64,000 nucleotides of DNA. Source: Turbatrix aceti. Its lineage: Eukaryota > Nematoda > Chromadorea > Rhabditida > Panagrolaimidae. Positions 33,600 through 44,600 of this stretch are shown here, piece by piece; position 1 is the stretch's first letter, and the number at the start of each line of letters is the position of its first letter. Under the pieces are notes generated by a model. It did not search any database and had not been told where the DNA came from. It saw only the letters and a list, made by a program, of their open reading frames with translations. A program made the translations under genes and the position numbers. The stretch spans positions 4,492,739-4,556,738 of the forward strand of contig OZ017767.1 of the NCBI GenBank assembly GCA_963969345.1. The letters run 5' to 3'.

Positions 33600-36030
33600 C
33601 CCCAGGCACACACTCCGAAGACTCTTAGGCAACAAATATCTTGCACTGTCTGTTTTGCAATTCGTAGCCATGTTTTTTGGATTCATCAGGCGTGTAGCCG
33701 GACACTTACGGTGAATATAAAATATGTATGTGCATCTTGATAGAGAGTTATTTTTGGACTCTAAATTTGAACCACTGCGTCTGAAAAACAAGGGGAAAGG
33801 GGGTGGTTGAACAAAACATTCGCCGACGACGATGTACGCGACCTAGAAATTGTGATAAAAAACAAGTTGCGCCGAGCAGTCATCCTTTTTCTCCCCCTTC
33901 GTCGCCCAAATCCAATCGTTGGCACTTCTTCATGTGGTCGGCTGATATTTTTTGTTATAGTAAGAACCTTCGTAATGCGTACCCCTTCTTCTTCCCAGGA
34001 GAAGGGAATTAGGTTTCACGTTCGGAGAAGGTGAAATCTCCAGGGACTCGTCAGGTTTCTTTTCGACTGCATAAAAATCCTTTGTCTGCGCCCGGGCGCA
34101 TTCAAAGTATTTTGAGCTTGTTTATTTGTGTTTACTGCTGGCTGGCACCGTTAGGTTACGCTGGGGCCACTTGAAGTCCTTTCGCCTTCGAAGAATTGAA
34201 TTGGCCGACGGCGTTCGTCTGCGTCTTGAGAGAAGTCACACGCACACTGTCTTGCTTGATGACGATGTTTGACCTCTTTTCTCCGGATGTTTTTTTATTT
34301 TTTGTCCTCGACGAAGGAACATCCCCCAAGCCTGCTGTCAGCTGGCGGGCCAGGCGTGCATGCAAGCAAACAAACAAACGCAAACCACTTTCTCCGGCAA
34401 CTGCCGCTGGCATCGGGTTTGCCGCACTCTCGGGCGGGCGCTTGACCGGGCGAGAGTTGTTCTTCTTTAGTGTGCTCGAACAAACGCGAGTTCGTTGTCT
34501 GACGTCCTAACTCGTCACCTTATTATGCTACCAAAAATAAATTGCCCGATCTGTAACCTTTCACAGATCACGCAACTTTTTCGGTGAAGTGACTCCTCGT
34601 AAATTATGTGCATCCGCTCCTGTTTATGCATGTGTCGCGACGTCGGATACCTGCAGCGGGGCCTGTGTTTGTGCTTGATGGACTCAGCGATGACGCCAAT
34701 TCCCTCGGCTGAATCATGCGATTTCCAAAGATTCGTCGGCCGGTTACGCCCTCGGGCTACGAGCACGACCGTTAAATAGCCGCATCCCACGGCCTGCCTG
34801 GTATGAGTGTAACAGTCCTTCCCCCGGGTTTCAGGGAGTAGGCAGCAAACTGCCTGAACCCGTCCCAAACCTGATCCTTGATTTCTCTTGTTTTCGCAGC
34901 CCTAGGGCATGTCTTGTTTTTCACAAAGGCAGCCTGTCGCAAACCTTTAACCTGCAGCGAAGGCTTGAACCGCAGCACGTGGTATGCTGGCAGTACTTAT
35001 ATATCTAGCGGATTTACGATTGTTTATATCAATTTTTCACCTACTTTTGCCAGTCATGCAAATCAGCTCTGCTCCCGATGATATGGCCTACAAATCGGCA
35101 CAGATGCAGGCAGAAAAGAGGATGGATGCATGTTGTAGGGCGTGTTTGTTTTGGGGAGAGATTATGGGATTGCCTCTCGATGACGGCGATACAGTGCAGT
35201 ACCGCAAAGCCGATCACTTTCGCTTTTGGCGACAAACTCCGCCTTCCCGGAGCCTTCCATGGGCATACTTATACCGGCCGGGCATTGTTGTAAAATATTT
35301 ACTTCTGAAGTTGGTGGCGGCTACATGACAGGTGTGGCGTAGAGCAAAGACTGCAGCCATAGCTATGCTATCCTCGTTGTTCTACAATTTGCGGTTTTTG
35401 TCCCCAATGATTAGTTGACTTGCTTCGAACTTGTTTGTCATCCAAACCTGATAACTAGGCAGGCACGTGGCTGATCCCTAAATCTAATAGACATTCCACA
35501 GCCACGCGACGCTCCGCTGTTTATCGCTTGCTTGACCGGCAAGATCGACGATGACGTCGCGCCTTTTTAAGATTGTGCACCAGTGACCACCGCCGGCGAA
35601 GGGAATCACAGTGACCGGTGTGCAGTGGTAATTGCCCGCGATGATTGATTGCGCCGCCGCCGCCATTCACCGTCCACCGTCCACGAAGCTCTCTAATACA
35701 TATATCGTTATCACCCCGACAAAACAAATAAAAGCGCAGGATTCGATGACACACGCGCAATAACAGTCGGGCTCGCCCCAAAAGCGCCAATTAACCGCGG
35801 CTGGTGTTCCTGCTTACCGCTTAGACACCCTTGTTTTTTCCCTTTTTTCGATCCCACGTCACGTACGGAACTGTTTACCTATGCGTACCACCGCTGAGCA
35901 AGGGGAGGAGGCTGGGGATTACGTGTAATGAGTTTCGCTCGCTCTTGCCTAATATTTAATTGGCTTACGTTTTTGATTTTAGCTCATTCACCCTTGTAAC
36001 TCATCGCAATCTTCCCTTCAATCCTATCTT

Positions 36031-37689
36031 ATGGGCACGGAATCTGATAAAAAGTGTATCCTTCACGGCGAAAATGGAGACGACAAGACAACCAACTGGC
36101 GCTCCATCTACGTCGCAGCCGCCCTCTCATTTGTGGGATCAGTGCAGTTCAGTCTGTACTTCTCTTCGTTATGGCCTTATCTCCAGATTGTAAGTCTGGT
36201 CACTTTCTAGAATTTTTCCTGAAATTTTTTTCTTTGCAGGTGGATACAGGCGCTACAGAAAACTTCTTCGGTGTCATCGTCGCGATCTATTCGGTTGGAC
36301 AGATTATCTCAGCGCCTACCTTCGGTTTCTGGTCCAACAAGATCAAGCAGGTTCGACTGCCTTTGTACGTCGGTCTCACACTGATGCTCATCGGCAACGC
36401 TACGTACATTGCGCTGGAAGCTGTCACCTTTCCCCGGAGATACCTCATGCTGGTTGGCCGTCTGATCACCGGCGCAGGCTCCGGCAACGTTGTTTTGCTC
36501 CGAACGTACGCCTCGACGGCATCTACCTTCAAGGATCGACCCAGGGCCATTGCGTACGTCACCTGCGGTCAGGCTCTCGGCATGACGTGCGGGCCGGTCT
36601 TCCAGCTCATCTTCACGCCTCTGCCGTACCCTGGCCTCACGGTCTTCAACGTGTTCTCGTTTAACATGTACACGGCGCCGGCGTACTTTGCGTGTCTCAT
36701 GAACATCGCCGGCATGCTGAGCATCAAGTTCCTCTTCAAGGAGACCTACGCGGGCATCGTGGAAGCACCCAAAGACTCTGATTCGGGCATGCCGGTCAAG
36801 TTGCCGTCGTACGACTGGATCGCCGTCTTCGTGTGCTACATTTCGCGATTCACGCAAATGTTCATCAACACGAACTTGGAAACCCTCGGCAACCCCTTCT
36901 CCATGATGATGTTCGGATTCAACGAGGACGAGGCCGTGACGTACACCGCCGCCGCGCAGAGCTTTGTCGGTGTCTTCACGTTTATCACGTACCTGGCGTA
37001 CATTGCACTCAACCTCGAACGCTACATCAAGTCCCGCATCGTGACGGTTGGATCGTTGATTGGCCTTGTGATCTTCCATTTGGTGACCTATTCATGGCCT
37101 TTCCTGCCGGGCACAGTACCCATGCACAGTAGCAACGTCTCTGCTGTTGAGGACAAGGTTGGCTGCAACTACGAAGTCTTTGAGTGGTGCGCCGACCTCG
37201 CGCCTGTCAACGTCTGGCTCTACTACATCACTTACGTCTTGGTCATCGGATTCGCCTTCCCGGCCCTTAACATTACTACGACTACACTGTTTTCCAAAGT
37301 TCTCGGTCCTCGTAGACAGGGCACGCAGCAGGGTATCTTCCAGGTGAGTAACATTTTTAATGGAGTAGAACAATGAATGATTTATGTGTTTTTAGGTCTG
37401 TGGCGGTGCTGCTCGCATGATCGGTCCCCTTGCCATCAGCAACCTGTACACTTTTTACGGCCCTCGCATGGCGTGGAACATGGAGATCGTGGTGATCTCG
37501 CTGACCCTGCTGGCATGGGTCGTCTTCTACCGCCGCATGGTGCCCCTGAATATGCCTCAGATTCCGGCATCGTCGGAATCGAGCTGCGAAGAATCCGCTG
37601 CCTCAATGCCGCCCCGAAACTCGCAGCGAACTTCCTCCTCCTCTCTACAACGGGTAACCCCGGTCGACAAGTCGGCTTGCAGTTGTTGA
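36031..37689 (+). CDS. MFSD8/CLN7-like lysosomal MFS transporter
   Basis: Three exons (36031-36189, 36240-37343, 37396-37689) join in phase to 518 codons before the stop, the same length as human MFSD8. The N-terminus is short and hydrophilic (MGTESDKKCILHGENGDDKT), followed by WRSIYVAAALSFVGSVQFSL as TM1. The loop FGFWSNKIKQVRLPL fits the MFS G-x-x-x-D/N-R motif between TM2 and TM3. The segment GRLITGAGSGNVVLLRTYAS resembles TM4 of MFSD8 proteins, and GPRRQGTQQGIFQ lies between TM10 and TM11. A Ser-rich cytosolic tail ends DKSACSC. The family sits in the lysosomal membrane and human MFSD8 is linked to chloride conductance and neuronal ceroid lipofuscinosis. Nematodes carry several paralogues, so the exact orthology is unsure. 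Confidence 0.87.
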
Positions 37690-38735
37690 CGTGTCTGCTT
37701 TTGGTTACGTGTTCAGAGCCAATTCTGAACTTTTTCCGTTTTTTTTCTTCAAAAGAGGCTCCGTTTTTTTTCAATACGAGTACAGCCTTCTCACACGCTC
37801 TCAGATGGACCCCCGTTGCACCCTTCGAAGGAGTAGACGGCGTCAAGTAACAAACTAACTTCCATTGTTTACTGTTGTACATCTCGCATTACTTTTAATA
37901 TTTATCCCTCCACTTTAACATCCGCATCCGATAACCGTGTTGTCGGGCTTACCGGCACTTTCTGACCCACAAACACGTTGTTTGTAGACAAAGACGAACG
38001 ATATACGTTGGAATGAAATAAAAATGAGAACTTTTTTTGAAGTCGCAGAGAACTGGATGACAGAACGCAGCATCGAACGAAAAAAGTCTCGTTCAGGACA
38101 GGTTGTCTGTCGGGAAGCAGACAACTCGCCGGGCCGCATCAGAGGATTTGCAAACTTTGTTTCACGTTGGAATGTGGTGCAATCTTTAAAATTCATGTCA
38201 GGGGCCTGAACTCGTCATCTGTAAGGGCTTACGGTATGGGCACGTGAATTGCGTGAGGTGTCTCGACAGCCTGCGCTGACTGCCTGCATGCATGCATGTA
38301 TACGATAATGACAAAGACATTAACGTCAATTTTTTGGTGAACAGCTGGGAGAATCAAGTGCATCGTAAAATCCGAGAAAAACAAATCAGATGACGCCAAT
38401 TAAATATTTTTCATTTGCGCATTGATGCGACAGCCGCGTTAATTCGCGACGACCGCATTATGCATGCCGATGGGACCATTTTTTCTGATTTCATCCCGAC
38501 ACAACGGTTCAGAATTTCGCCAAACAGGACGAAGACAAAGCCCAAATGGTTTACAAGAGTGCAAAGTTTTCCTTCGCTAACCCATGACACTCCCCCGCGT
38601 CTCACATCAGTTTTGCACCGTTTTGTTTCATGCAATACAAACAATGTTGATAATGATGAGAAAAGATTGTGATCATTAGTCCATGATCACGTTAGGCAAG
38701 GAAAGGGAAGGGACCTTCCATAAATGCAGTCGGTG
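37690..38735. other. Spacer downstream of the MFSD8-like gene
   Basis: No supported gene. It contains the 3' UTR of the MFS gene and a short GCATGCATGCAT run near 38287. Confidence 0.5.
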
Positions 38736-38743
38736 GTCACAAA

Positions 38744-39213
38744 CAGGGTTCTCAACGGGCCGGGTCGGCCCGGGCTGGCCCGGGCCGGGCCGGTATTTTC
38801 CACGGCCCGGGCCGGGCCGATTGGTTTTGTTGGCCGGCCCGGGCCAAAACGGGCCGGAAAATGATTTAAAAAATGCATATTTTACGCAAAATTTATGAAA
38901 AATTTTATGAAAAAGTAAAAACCGCGAAGAATGCAAAGAAATGCACGCAGAATGCTGACCTGGCACCGCTCTTTTGGGCTAATCTGGAAGCAAAAGGTAA
39001 ATCGCGGGCGCCGTAATTTTGTCGTCAGCTCATAAGAGCACTAGTAATTGAGCGGAAAATGAATCTGTGCAACGATGAGGAAGTGTCTCTGCCTCCTTCG
39101 GGTTTGTTGTTGTTTTTTAACGGTTTTTCGACGATAAAATTTATTTACAAAACTAGGTACTATTAAGGCGGGCCGGCCCGGGCCGAAAAAAAACAGGCCC
39201 GTTGAGAACCCTG
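38744..39213. mobile_element. Non-autonomous hAT-type element (MITE)
   Basis: A 470-bp element with perfect 18-bp terminal inverted repeats (CAGGGTTCTCAACGGGCC at the left, its reverse complement at the right) and an 8-bp duplication GTCACAAA at 38736-38743 and 39214-39221. An 8-bp duplication and CAGGG...CCCTG ends are hallmarks of hAT transposons. No transposase is encoded. The left 130 bp and right 50 bp are built from self-complementary CCCGGGCC units that could fold strongly; the interior is AT-rich. Confidence 0.93.
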
Positions 39214-39221
39214 GTCACAAA

Positions 39222-39578
39222 GATGAATACTTTGTCTAGTTCTCTCCTTTTTGGACATTGCTTCAATCTCGAAAAACACGCGTGTATCAAATAATCAAAT
39301 TTTCTTATCACTAAAAGTGATAACATGACGCCAAAAATCATTGTATCCATAATTAAATTAATGTCATTGAACCGGTGCGCATGTCCCATTAAAACTATTT
39401 ATGTATTTGCACACATGTTTACAATAATTTGTTTTAAATCATTCTCATGATCATATCATCGATGTGCTTTGTTTTACACCCGTGCTAATCTGTGGCCCAT
39501 TTATTTGTCAAAAGCACTCGTATTATAATAATTACATACGTAAAATATATTCCAATACGTCAAAACATGGCAGACCTG
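39222..39578. other. 3' flank of VPS39
   Basis: AT-rich, no ORF of note. It should hold the polyadenylation site of the minus-strand VPS39 gene. Confidence 0.5.
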
Positions 39579-42500
39579 TTATGACAGTCTCTGTTGAACC
39601 TGCTGATCGGGAAGTGAACTGTAGCAGGCGTGGTGGATGAACTGTCGACTGCGGAGAGCGCCGACGAAGGCAGCACCGCCGATGGCTCTCATGCAGACGG
39701 CGCACTTGACTGCCTCGTCCATGCGGAACATCATAGACCTCTTCGTGGACAGCGCCGCCTTCTGGCTCGCCAGCTGGCGTCTAGCGGCCGCGGCCTGAAT
39801 CTGGAGCGCGGTAGACTTGGTTCTGACGGCTTCCATCACGACCTCCAGCATGGGCCAGATTTGAGCCAGCGGAGTCTCCGACGGCAGCAGCTCGATCGCT
39901 TCGACGACGTCCATGCGGTCCGCGCAGGCAGCAAGCAGCTTGAGTGCCTCGTCGACATTTGGCTTTACCGGGTGGAGCTCCTTGATGGACTCGTACGCCG
40001 GGAGCTGCGAGGGCACGATGTACGCCCTGTAGAGCAGCATGAAGAGGTTTTCGTCAGCGTAGTGCAGACAGTGCTCGCGGGCGAGGTCGAAGGCCAGCAG
40101 GACGTTGGTGTAGATGAGCAGTGACTCTTCGTGTCTCCCGAGGCGACCGTAGACCACGGCTATTTCATGGGTCAGTGCTGAAAAAAATTGCTCGATTTAA
40201 AAAAAAGCAAGTAAGACAAGCACAAACCTCGTTTGTCGTCCTCCAGCTGATGGCACACTTTCACTGGGTCGTACAACTTCGACGACTGTAAAAAGGCAAT
40301 GAGCTTCTTGCGCACCTCCTCCAGCTCGCCATCCTCGTAGCTTTTCTCTGAAGACGGCGCTACTTCGTCTAAAAATTTTAGTTGAAAAAAAAACAAAAAA
40401 AATCGACAGACCATCGCTGAGGACGATAACACAGTTTTTCCTGAGTTTCTTAATTTTGTTGATGTACATGCCAATGAGTTCTTCGTGGAACTCTCGGTTG
40501 TCGCTGTGCCAGACGTTGATGACGTGCTCGAGATAAGGGATGACGGCGGGCACGCACTCGTTCCGGAGAAATAAAAGCACCTCGACGGGGTCCAGCAGTT
40601 TGGCCTGCTCAGACTCGTTGTTGGCAAAGATCTTGACCCCCTCCGCCGGGCTCCTGCGCAGGACGGATACCGCGTGTTTTTTGATCAGGTCAAAGTGGCC
40701 GGGGCCCAGCGTCTGTAGGTACCAGATGAGCTCGTCGTCGCCGTAGTACTCGCTTTCCTCCTTTTTAGACTGGGTTTCGAGGATTTCCAGTGCTAAAAAA
40801 AAAGATCATATCGCCAATTGCCAACGATGAAAAACAAACCCTTGTGCCGGAGACGCTTGTTGGAGTAGAGAAGGTACAGGTCATCGAGTCGACCTGCTTT
40901 TCGGAGGTCTTTGGCGGCCTCTTCGATGTTGCAGTGGTTGTGGGAGAGCCGGAGAAGCGAGCTGACCAGACCGGGCTGACACTAAAAACAGAGCGTATCT
41001 GTGAGTTCTGATTCATTGAAAAACAAAAAAAACTCACCCTCAGGTAACACTTGAGCAGAACAGTGTCGGTTAACTCCAGAATGCCTTCGTGGCGCTTGTA
41101 CTCTTCAGTGGTGAGGCACTTGGTCTTGTGGTGCTGGTCGATGGTCTTCACGTGGTGCACCCTCATCTCCGAGAGGTAGCTAATGAGCTCCTTCTGCGCG
41201 GCGATGACGTCGTTCTGCGCAAAGTGCGGACACGGCTGGAAGTCGTCCACCTCGGAGACATCCTTGTATCGCATTTTTGAGCCGTACTTTTCCGGAATGA
41301 GATCTGGGAAAAAGTGTAACAGAAGAAGAATGTCGGTTTTGAGCTTCTGATGAATCGCGAAACACTCGGAAAACTTCTTCTGCGCGAAAAAGTTGGCTGC
41401 AGTCTTTCGCTTGACCTGGATGCGTTCAAGTGGATCCAAGTCGTCGTAGGCATCCGCGAGCTTTGATGCAAGTTCAAAGTTTTTCTCCTCGACAAGGCGG
41501 TGGATGTTTTCCCTGGCGAGCGGACGCGAGGTGAGTTCGAAGACTGATTTCTCGCCGGCGACGAAAAGTGCTCCTGGCAAGGAGCGCGTGATGTGGCTGG
41601 CGCCCGGCACGGAAAGCTTCTGGATGAGCTGCGAAGGCTCCAGCGAGCGAATCTCCACCAGGCCAGAATCCACGACGGCAGCGAGGTACGGCATGTCGTA
41701 TGCCATGTCCCGGGGAGTGGACATGAATTTTGCAGGAGGCAGGGACTTTTTCGCGTTCCCATCGGCATCGTAGAATTCGACAACGCCGTTCTGCACGGTC
41801 AGGCCAACAGCGTCGTGGTCGGGGATGGTCACCATCGGGCCATCCGTGGCACGACAGGCTGTGACAATTCTGATCTCGCCGATTCCTTCCTCCTACAAAA
41901 TCAATGTTTCAGAAACAGGGGCCAACTGGATGTATAAAACCCACTTGACGAGTTTCCTCGTTTTTGAGCACTTGGACGAAAAAGTACTCCCGCGAGGTGG
42001 AAAAATACAGCGCGTAGTCCGACGCCCAGCAAATGCTCGTGGGATTCTCGAGCAGCATGCTGGGATTGAATACGGTCGGCACCTCCTCAAAATCATTGGC
42101 AAGGAATTTGAAAACGTGGATCTGCTTTTTGGATGAGACTGCGACGAAGACCCTCCCCGTTTTCTGGAAAAAGACGGTATTGATGAGCTTCATCGATCAG
42201 ACAAGACCCACCTGAGAGACCCGGCATGCAAAAGCAGTGACAACGGCAAAGGCTTTGAACTTGGAAACAACATCGTAGCCTGTCGAGTCGCGATGAACGG
42301 TCAGTGTCTGATTTGATAGGCAGAAGAGACGCTCGAGTGGCAGCACGTGCTCCAGCAGAAGCATCGGCTTGCGCGTGTATCCTTTGAACACCGCGCATTC
42401 GAAGCCACACGTGCCGGTGCCCGCAGCGGTGTAGACCACCACAGAGCCGCTGTTGAGGCCGACGAACACCAGCGGCTTGGATGCTGAACTCGGAGAGCAA

Positions 42501-42611
42501 TCAACATCAGCGCCGGTAAAATAAATGCAATCACTCACCATGACCCGAAAGAGATTTCAGTGAATCCGGTAGCAACTTTGTGACTTCGATTTTCCCGTAA
42601 GCATCATACAT
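39579..42611 (-). CDS. VPS39: VPS39/Vam6, HOPS tethering subunit
   Basis: Eight minus-strand exons (42611-42539, 42483-42212, 42163-41945, 41892-41038, 40981-40840, 40792-40412, 40368-40228, 40177-39579) join in phase to 893 codons; human VPS39 has 886. The N-terminus MYDAYGKIEVTKLLPD matches the family start. A citron-homology beta-propeller follows to about residue 280, then helical clathrin-type repeats with RKTAANFFAQKKFSECFAIH and LELTDTVLLKCYL. The C-terminal Vps39 domain 2 holds CAVCMRAIGGAAFV and ends with FIHHACYSSL. In the family this subunit binds Rab7 and tethers late endosomes and lysosomes in HOPS. TGFBRAP1/VPS3 is the related alternative, less likely by its start. It is head to head with VPS37. 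Confidence 0.92.
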
Positions 42612-42841
42612 GACTGATAATCATTCAAATCAAAAAAGGGTTAATGAGATAGAAGTAACAATGGTGAGAAGGTGAAAGAAATAAATAACAAACAAAGTTG
42701 GCAAACAGCAAAAAATGATTCAGTGTCCTCCTTGATCTCGGCTTTTTGATCCTCCCAGCGCGAAAAAAGTTTTTCGATATTTTGTTTTGCTATTTGACGT
42801 ATAACAACGATTTCTTGTCACACGTTTATCCTGTATCACTA
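42612..42841. promoter_or_regulatory. Bidirectional promoter VPS39 / VPS37
   Basis: The two start codons lie 230 bp apart on opposite strands, so both promoters must share this AT-rich interval. No TATA box is clear. Confidence 0.55.
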
Positions 42842-43760
42842 ATGTATTCGACAAATGCCACCGCGTTTGCCAAGTCGTGTGCCAAAGACCTCGTCCAGAA
42901 TGTCCAAAGCTACACCGACGATCAACTCGAAGCTCTGCTCAACGACGACGCCAGACTCGATGCGCTGATCGCTTCGCATCCACAGGTTTGTCAGCCCGCG
43001 GGCCGATGACTCATTGCTCACATCGATTTGGGCTTTAGATCGCCTCACTCAACAACGAGCGGGAAGTCAAACTCGCACAGAGCAAATCCATGGCGGAATG
43101 CAACCTTTCGCTGGAGCCGAGGCTGCGTGACGCCAAAACCCGGCTCAGCCAGACGTACACCGAAGCGCTCAAGCTCAAAGATGAGGTCGAGCAGATGAAG
43201 AAGCAGCTCGGTGAGTTTTCATCGACCTTTGGATTTTCCTGGGTTTTCTTGTGCCATGTTGTTTGCAACATCTTTAACATTTCTTTTTCCTGCTTTTTAT
43301 GAACTTCTCCAAAGATCAGCATCACGCTCGCTAGATTTTCAAGTACTTGTTGTTGAGAAAAAAAATTGTTTTTGTTGGTTCTATGAACTTGGAATTTTTT
43401 TCAGATGCCGTCTCAGCCGATCGATCGCTGGATTCAGTCTGCGTGCAGCTGTCGATCGCGGCCCGGGATGCCGAAGAGGAGAGCGAGAAAGTCGCTCAGC
43501 AGCTGGCTGCTGGCGAAATCGATGTAGAGACATTTTCACGGGAATTTGCGAAGAAACGGATGCTCTACCACAAACGAAAGGTGAAGGCAGAGAAGATGAA
43601 GCAGATCATGAGCTCCCAGACGTACAACCCGCCGCCTGCCTCCTCCAACCTTCCCTACCCCGCTTCCGGCAACCGCGCTTCGGTGCCGTACCCAGCCACA
43701 CACGTTCCTCCCTACCCCACAGGGCCCGGGGACCGCTTCAGTTATCCTCGTATCAATTAA
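42842..43760 (+). CDS. VPS37: VPS37, ESCRT-I subunit (Mod_r domain)
   Basis: Three exons (42842-42985, 43039-43210, 43405-43760) join in phase to 223 codons. A coiled-coil Mod_r domain runs from about residue 15 to 155 (DDQLEALLNDDARLDALIAS, then KLKDEVEQMKKQL and VETFSREFAKKRMLYHKRKVKAEKM). The C-terminus is a Pro/Tyr-rich tail (YNPPPASSNLPYPASGN). This layout fits VPS37B/C, which binds TSG101 and VPS28 in ESCRT-I to sort ubiquitinated cargo on endosomes. MRPL48 begins 124 bp downstream on the same strand. A possible AATAAA lies at 43773-43778. Confidence 0.9.
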
Positions 43761-43883
43761 ATGACCGTTGCGAATAAATGCGCTTACTTGTATTTTCGTG
43801 AAACAGTTTTTGCCGGTTCTTGGCCGCTTTGTATTTTTTTTCCAGCTTGAGTCGACTGAATTTACACCGGTACGTGTTCAGGA
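43761..43883 (+). promoter_or_regulatory. Operon-type intercistronic region VPS37-MRPL48
   Basis: Only 123 bp separate the stop and the next start. It holds AATAAA (43773-43778), then a polypyrimidine tract ending TTTTCCAG near 43838-43845 and another acceptor GTTCAG just before the MRPL48 start. That order resembles nematode operon junctions processed by SL trans-splicing. No transcript evidence was available. Confidence 0.5.
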
Positions 43884-44600
43884 ATGCTGACCAGATTGGC
43901 GAGGTTGCCGACCGGGTGGGTGACCGCGACGAGTCTCCGAGCAGCGAGTCTCCGGAGCAAGGTGCCCCCAATCGACCCGAAACAGCTCTACGAGCCCGTC
44001 TTCGAGGATACCAAGGTCTACCCCGAGTACCCGACGCTCAACGTCCGGCTTCAGTCGTTTGATTTTGTTTCTCTCGAGAAATACCAGAAATACGTGCACC
44101 GGGTGGCGAAGAAGCTCAAGTTCAACGTCGTCGACAGGTTTGTGGACAAAAAATTATTTCGTGCCAAATTTTGCAACAATTTGAAAATTGTGAACAACAA
44201 TTATTTTGCATTTTTACTTTTTTTTAAAGTTATTTCGGCTCCCACGAGCATTTTTTCGATAATTTTTTTTTCTATGGAAAATTTTTTTAGCTACGCCGTG
44301 GCTGCCCAGACCCAGCGAGTCGTCACCTACAAGCCAAATTCGACGATTGTGGATTCCGAGATCGAGTTATCCAAGTACGACCGAGTGGTGCGGATCGCCG
44401 AGGTCCCGTGCATCCGGCTGCCAATCTTCCTGACTCTCATCCAGACACACGCTCCGAGTGGCGTCCAGATCACGGTGAAGGAGCACGAAAAGCCCGACGA
44501 AGACTACCGCTACATCCCGGATCTCTACCTGAAGGAGCGTCAGGAAGAACTCAAGGCCCTCGACGATCCCCTCGTCAGACGGAATCTCGGCTGGGAGTGA
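43884..44600 (+). CDS. MRPL48: Mitochondrial ribosomal protein L48
   Basis: Two exons (43884-44137, 44291-44600) join in phase to 187 codons, with a 153-bp AT-rich intron. The N-terminus is Arg-rich with no acidic residue for about 24 positions (MLTRLARLPTGWVTATSLRA), as in a mitochondrial presequence. The S10-like domain follows: NVRLQSFDFVSLEKYQKYVHRVAKKLKF, then RVVRIAEVPCIRLPIFLTL and VQITVKEHEKPDEDY. It is a component of the large mitoribosomal subunit. The related small-subunit S10 is a weaker fit because of the FDFVSLEKYQ start and the KEH motif. Confidence 0.87.
   Translation: MLTRLARLPTGWVTATSLRAASLRSKVPPIDPKQLYEPVFEDTKVYPEYPTLNVRLQSFDFVSLEKYQKYVHRVAKKLKFNVVDRFVDKKLFRAKFCNNLKIVNNNYFAFLLFFKVISAPTSIFSIIFFSMENFFSYAVAAQTQRVVTYKPNSTIVDSEIELSKYDRVVRIAEVPCIRLPIFLTLIQTHAPSGVQITVKEHEKPDEDYRYIPDLYLKERQEELKALDDPLVRRNLGWE

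Larger units (their letters stand above)
31426..36030. other. 4.6-kb gene-poor spacer
   Basis: No ORF with a recognisable domain. Short frames such as 32557-32748 (MGLPYEADPATTTLRGN) could be a lone exon but have no support. The stretch holds two perfect hairpins (33111-33140 and 33573-33599) and a 14-bp palindrome (TGCGCCCGGGCGCA, 34087-34100). The last few hundred bases are presumably the promoter of the MFSD8-like gene. Confidence 0.5.

Noticed and set aside
36309..37079. 256-aa antisense ORF over the MFSD8-like gene
   Set aside because: Composition (Arg, His, Asp, Glu rich) is typical of the reverse frame of a membrane protein; no domain.
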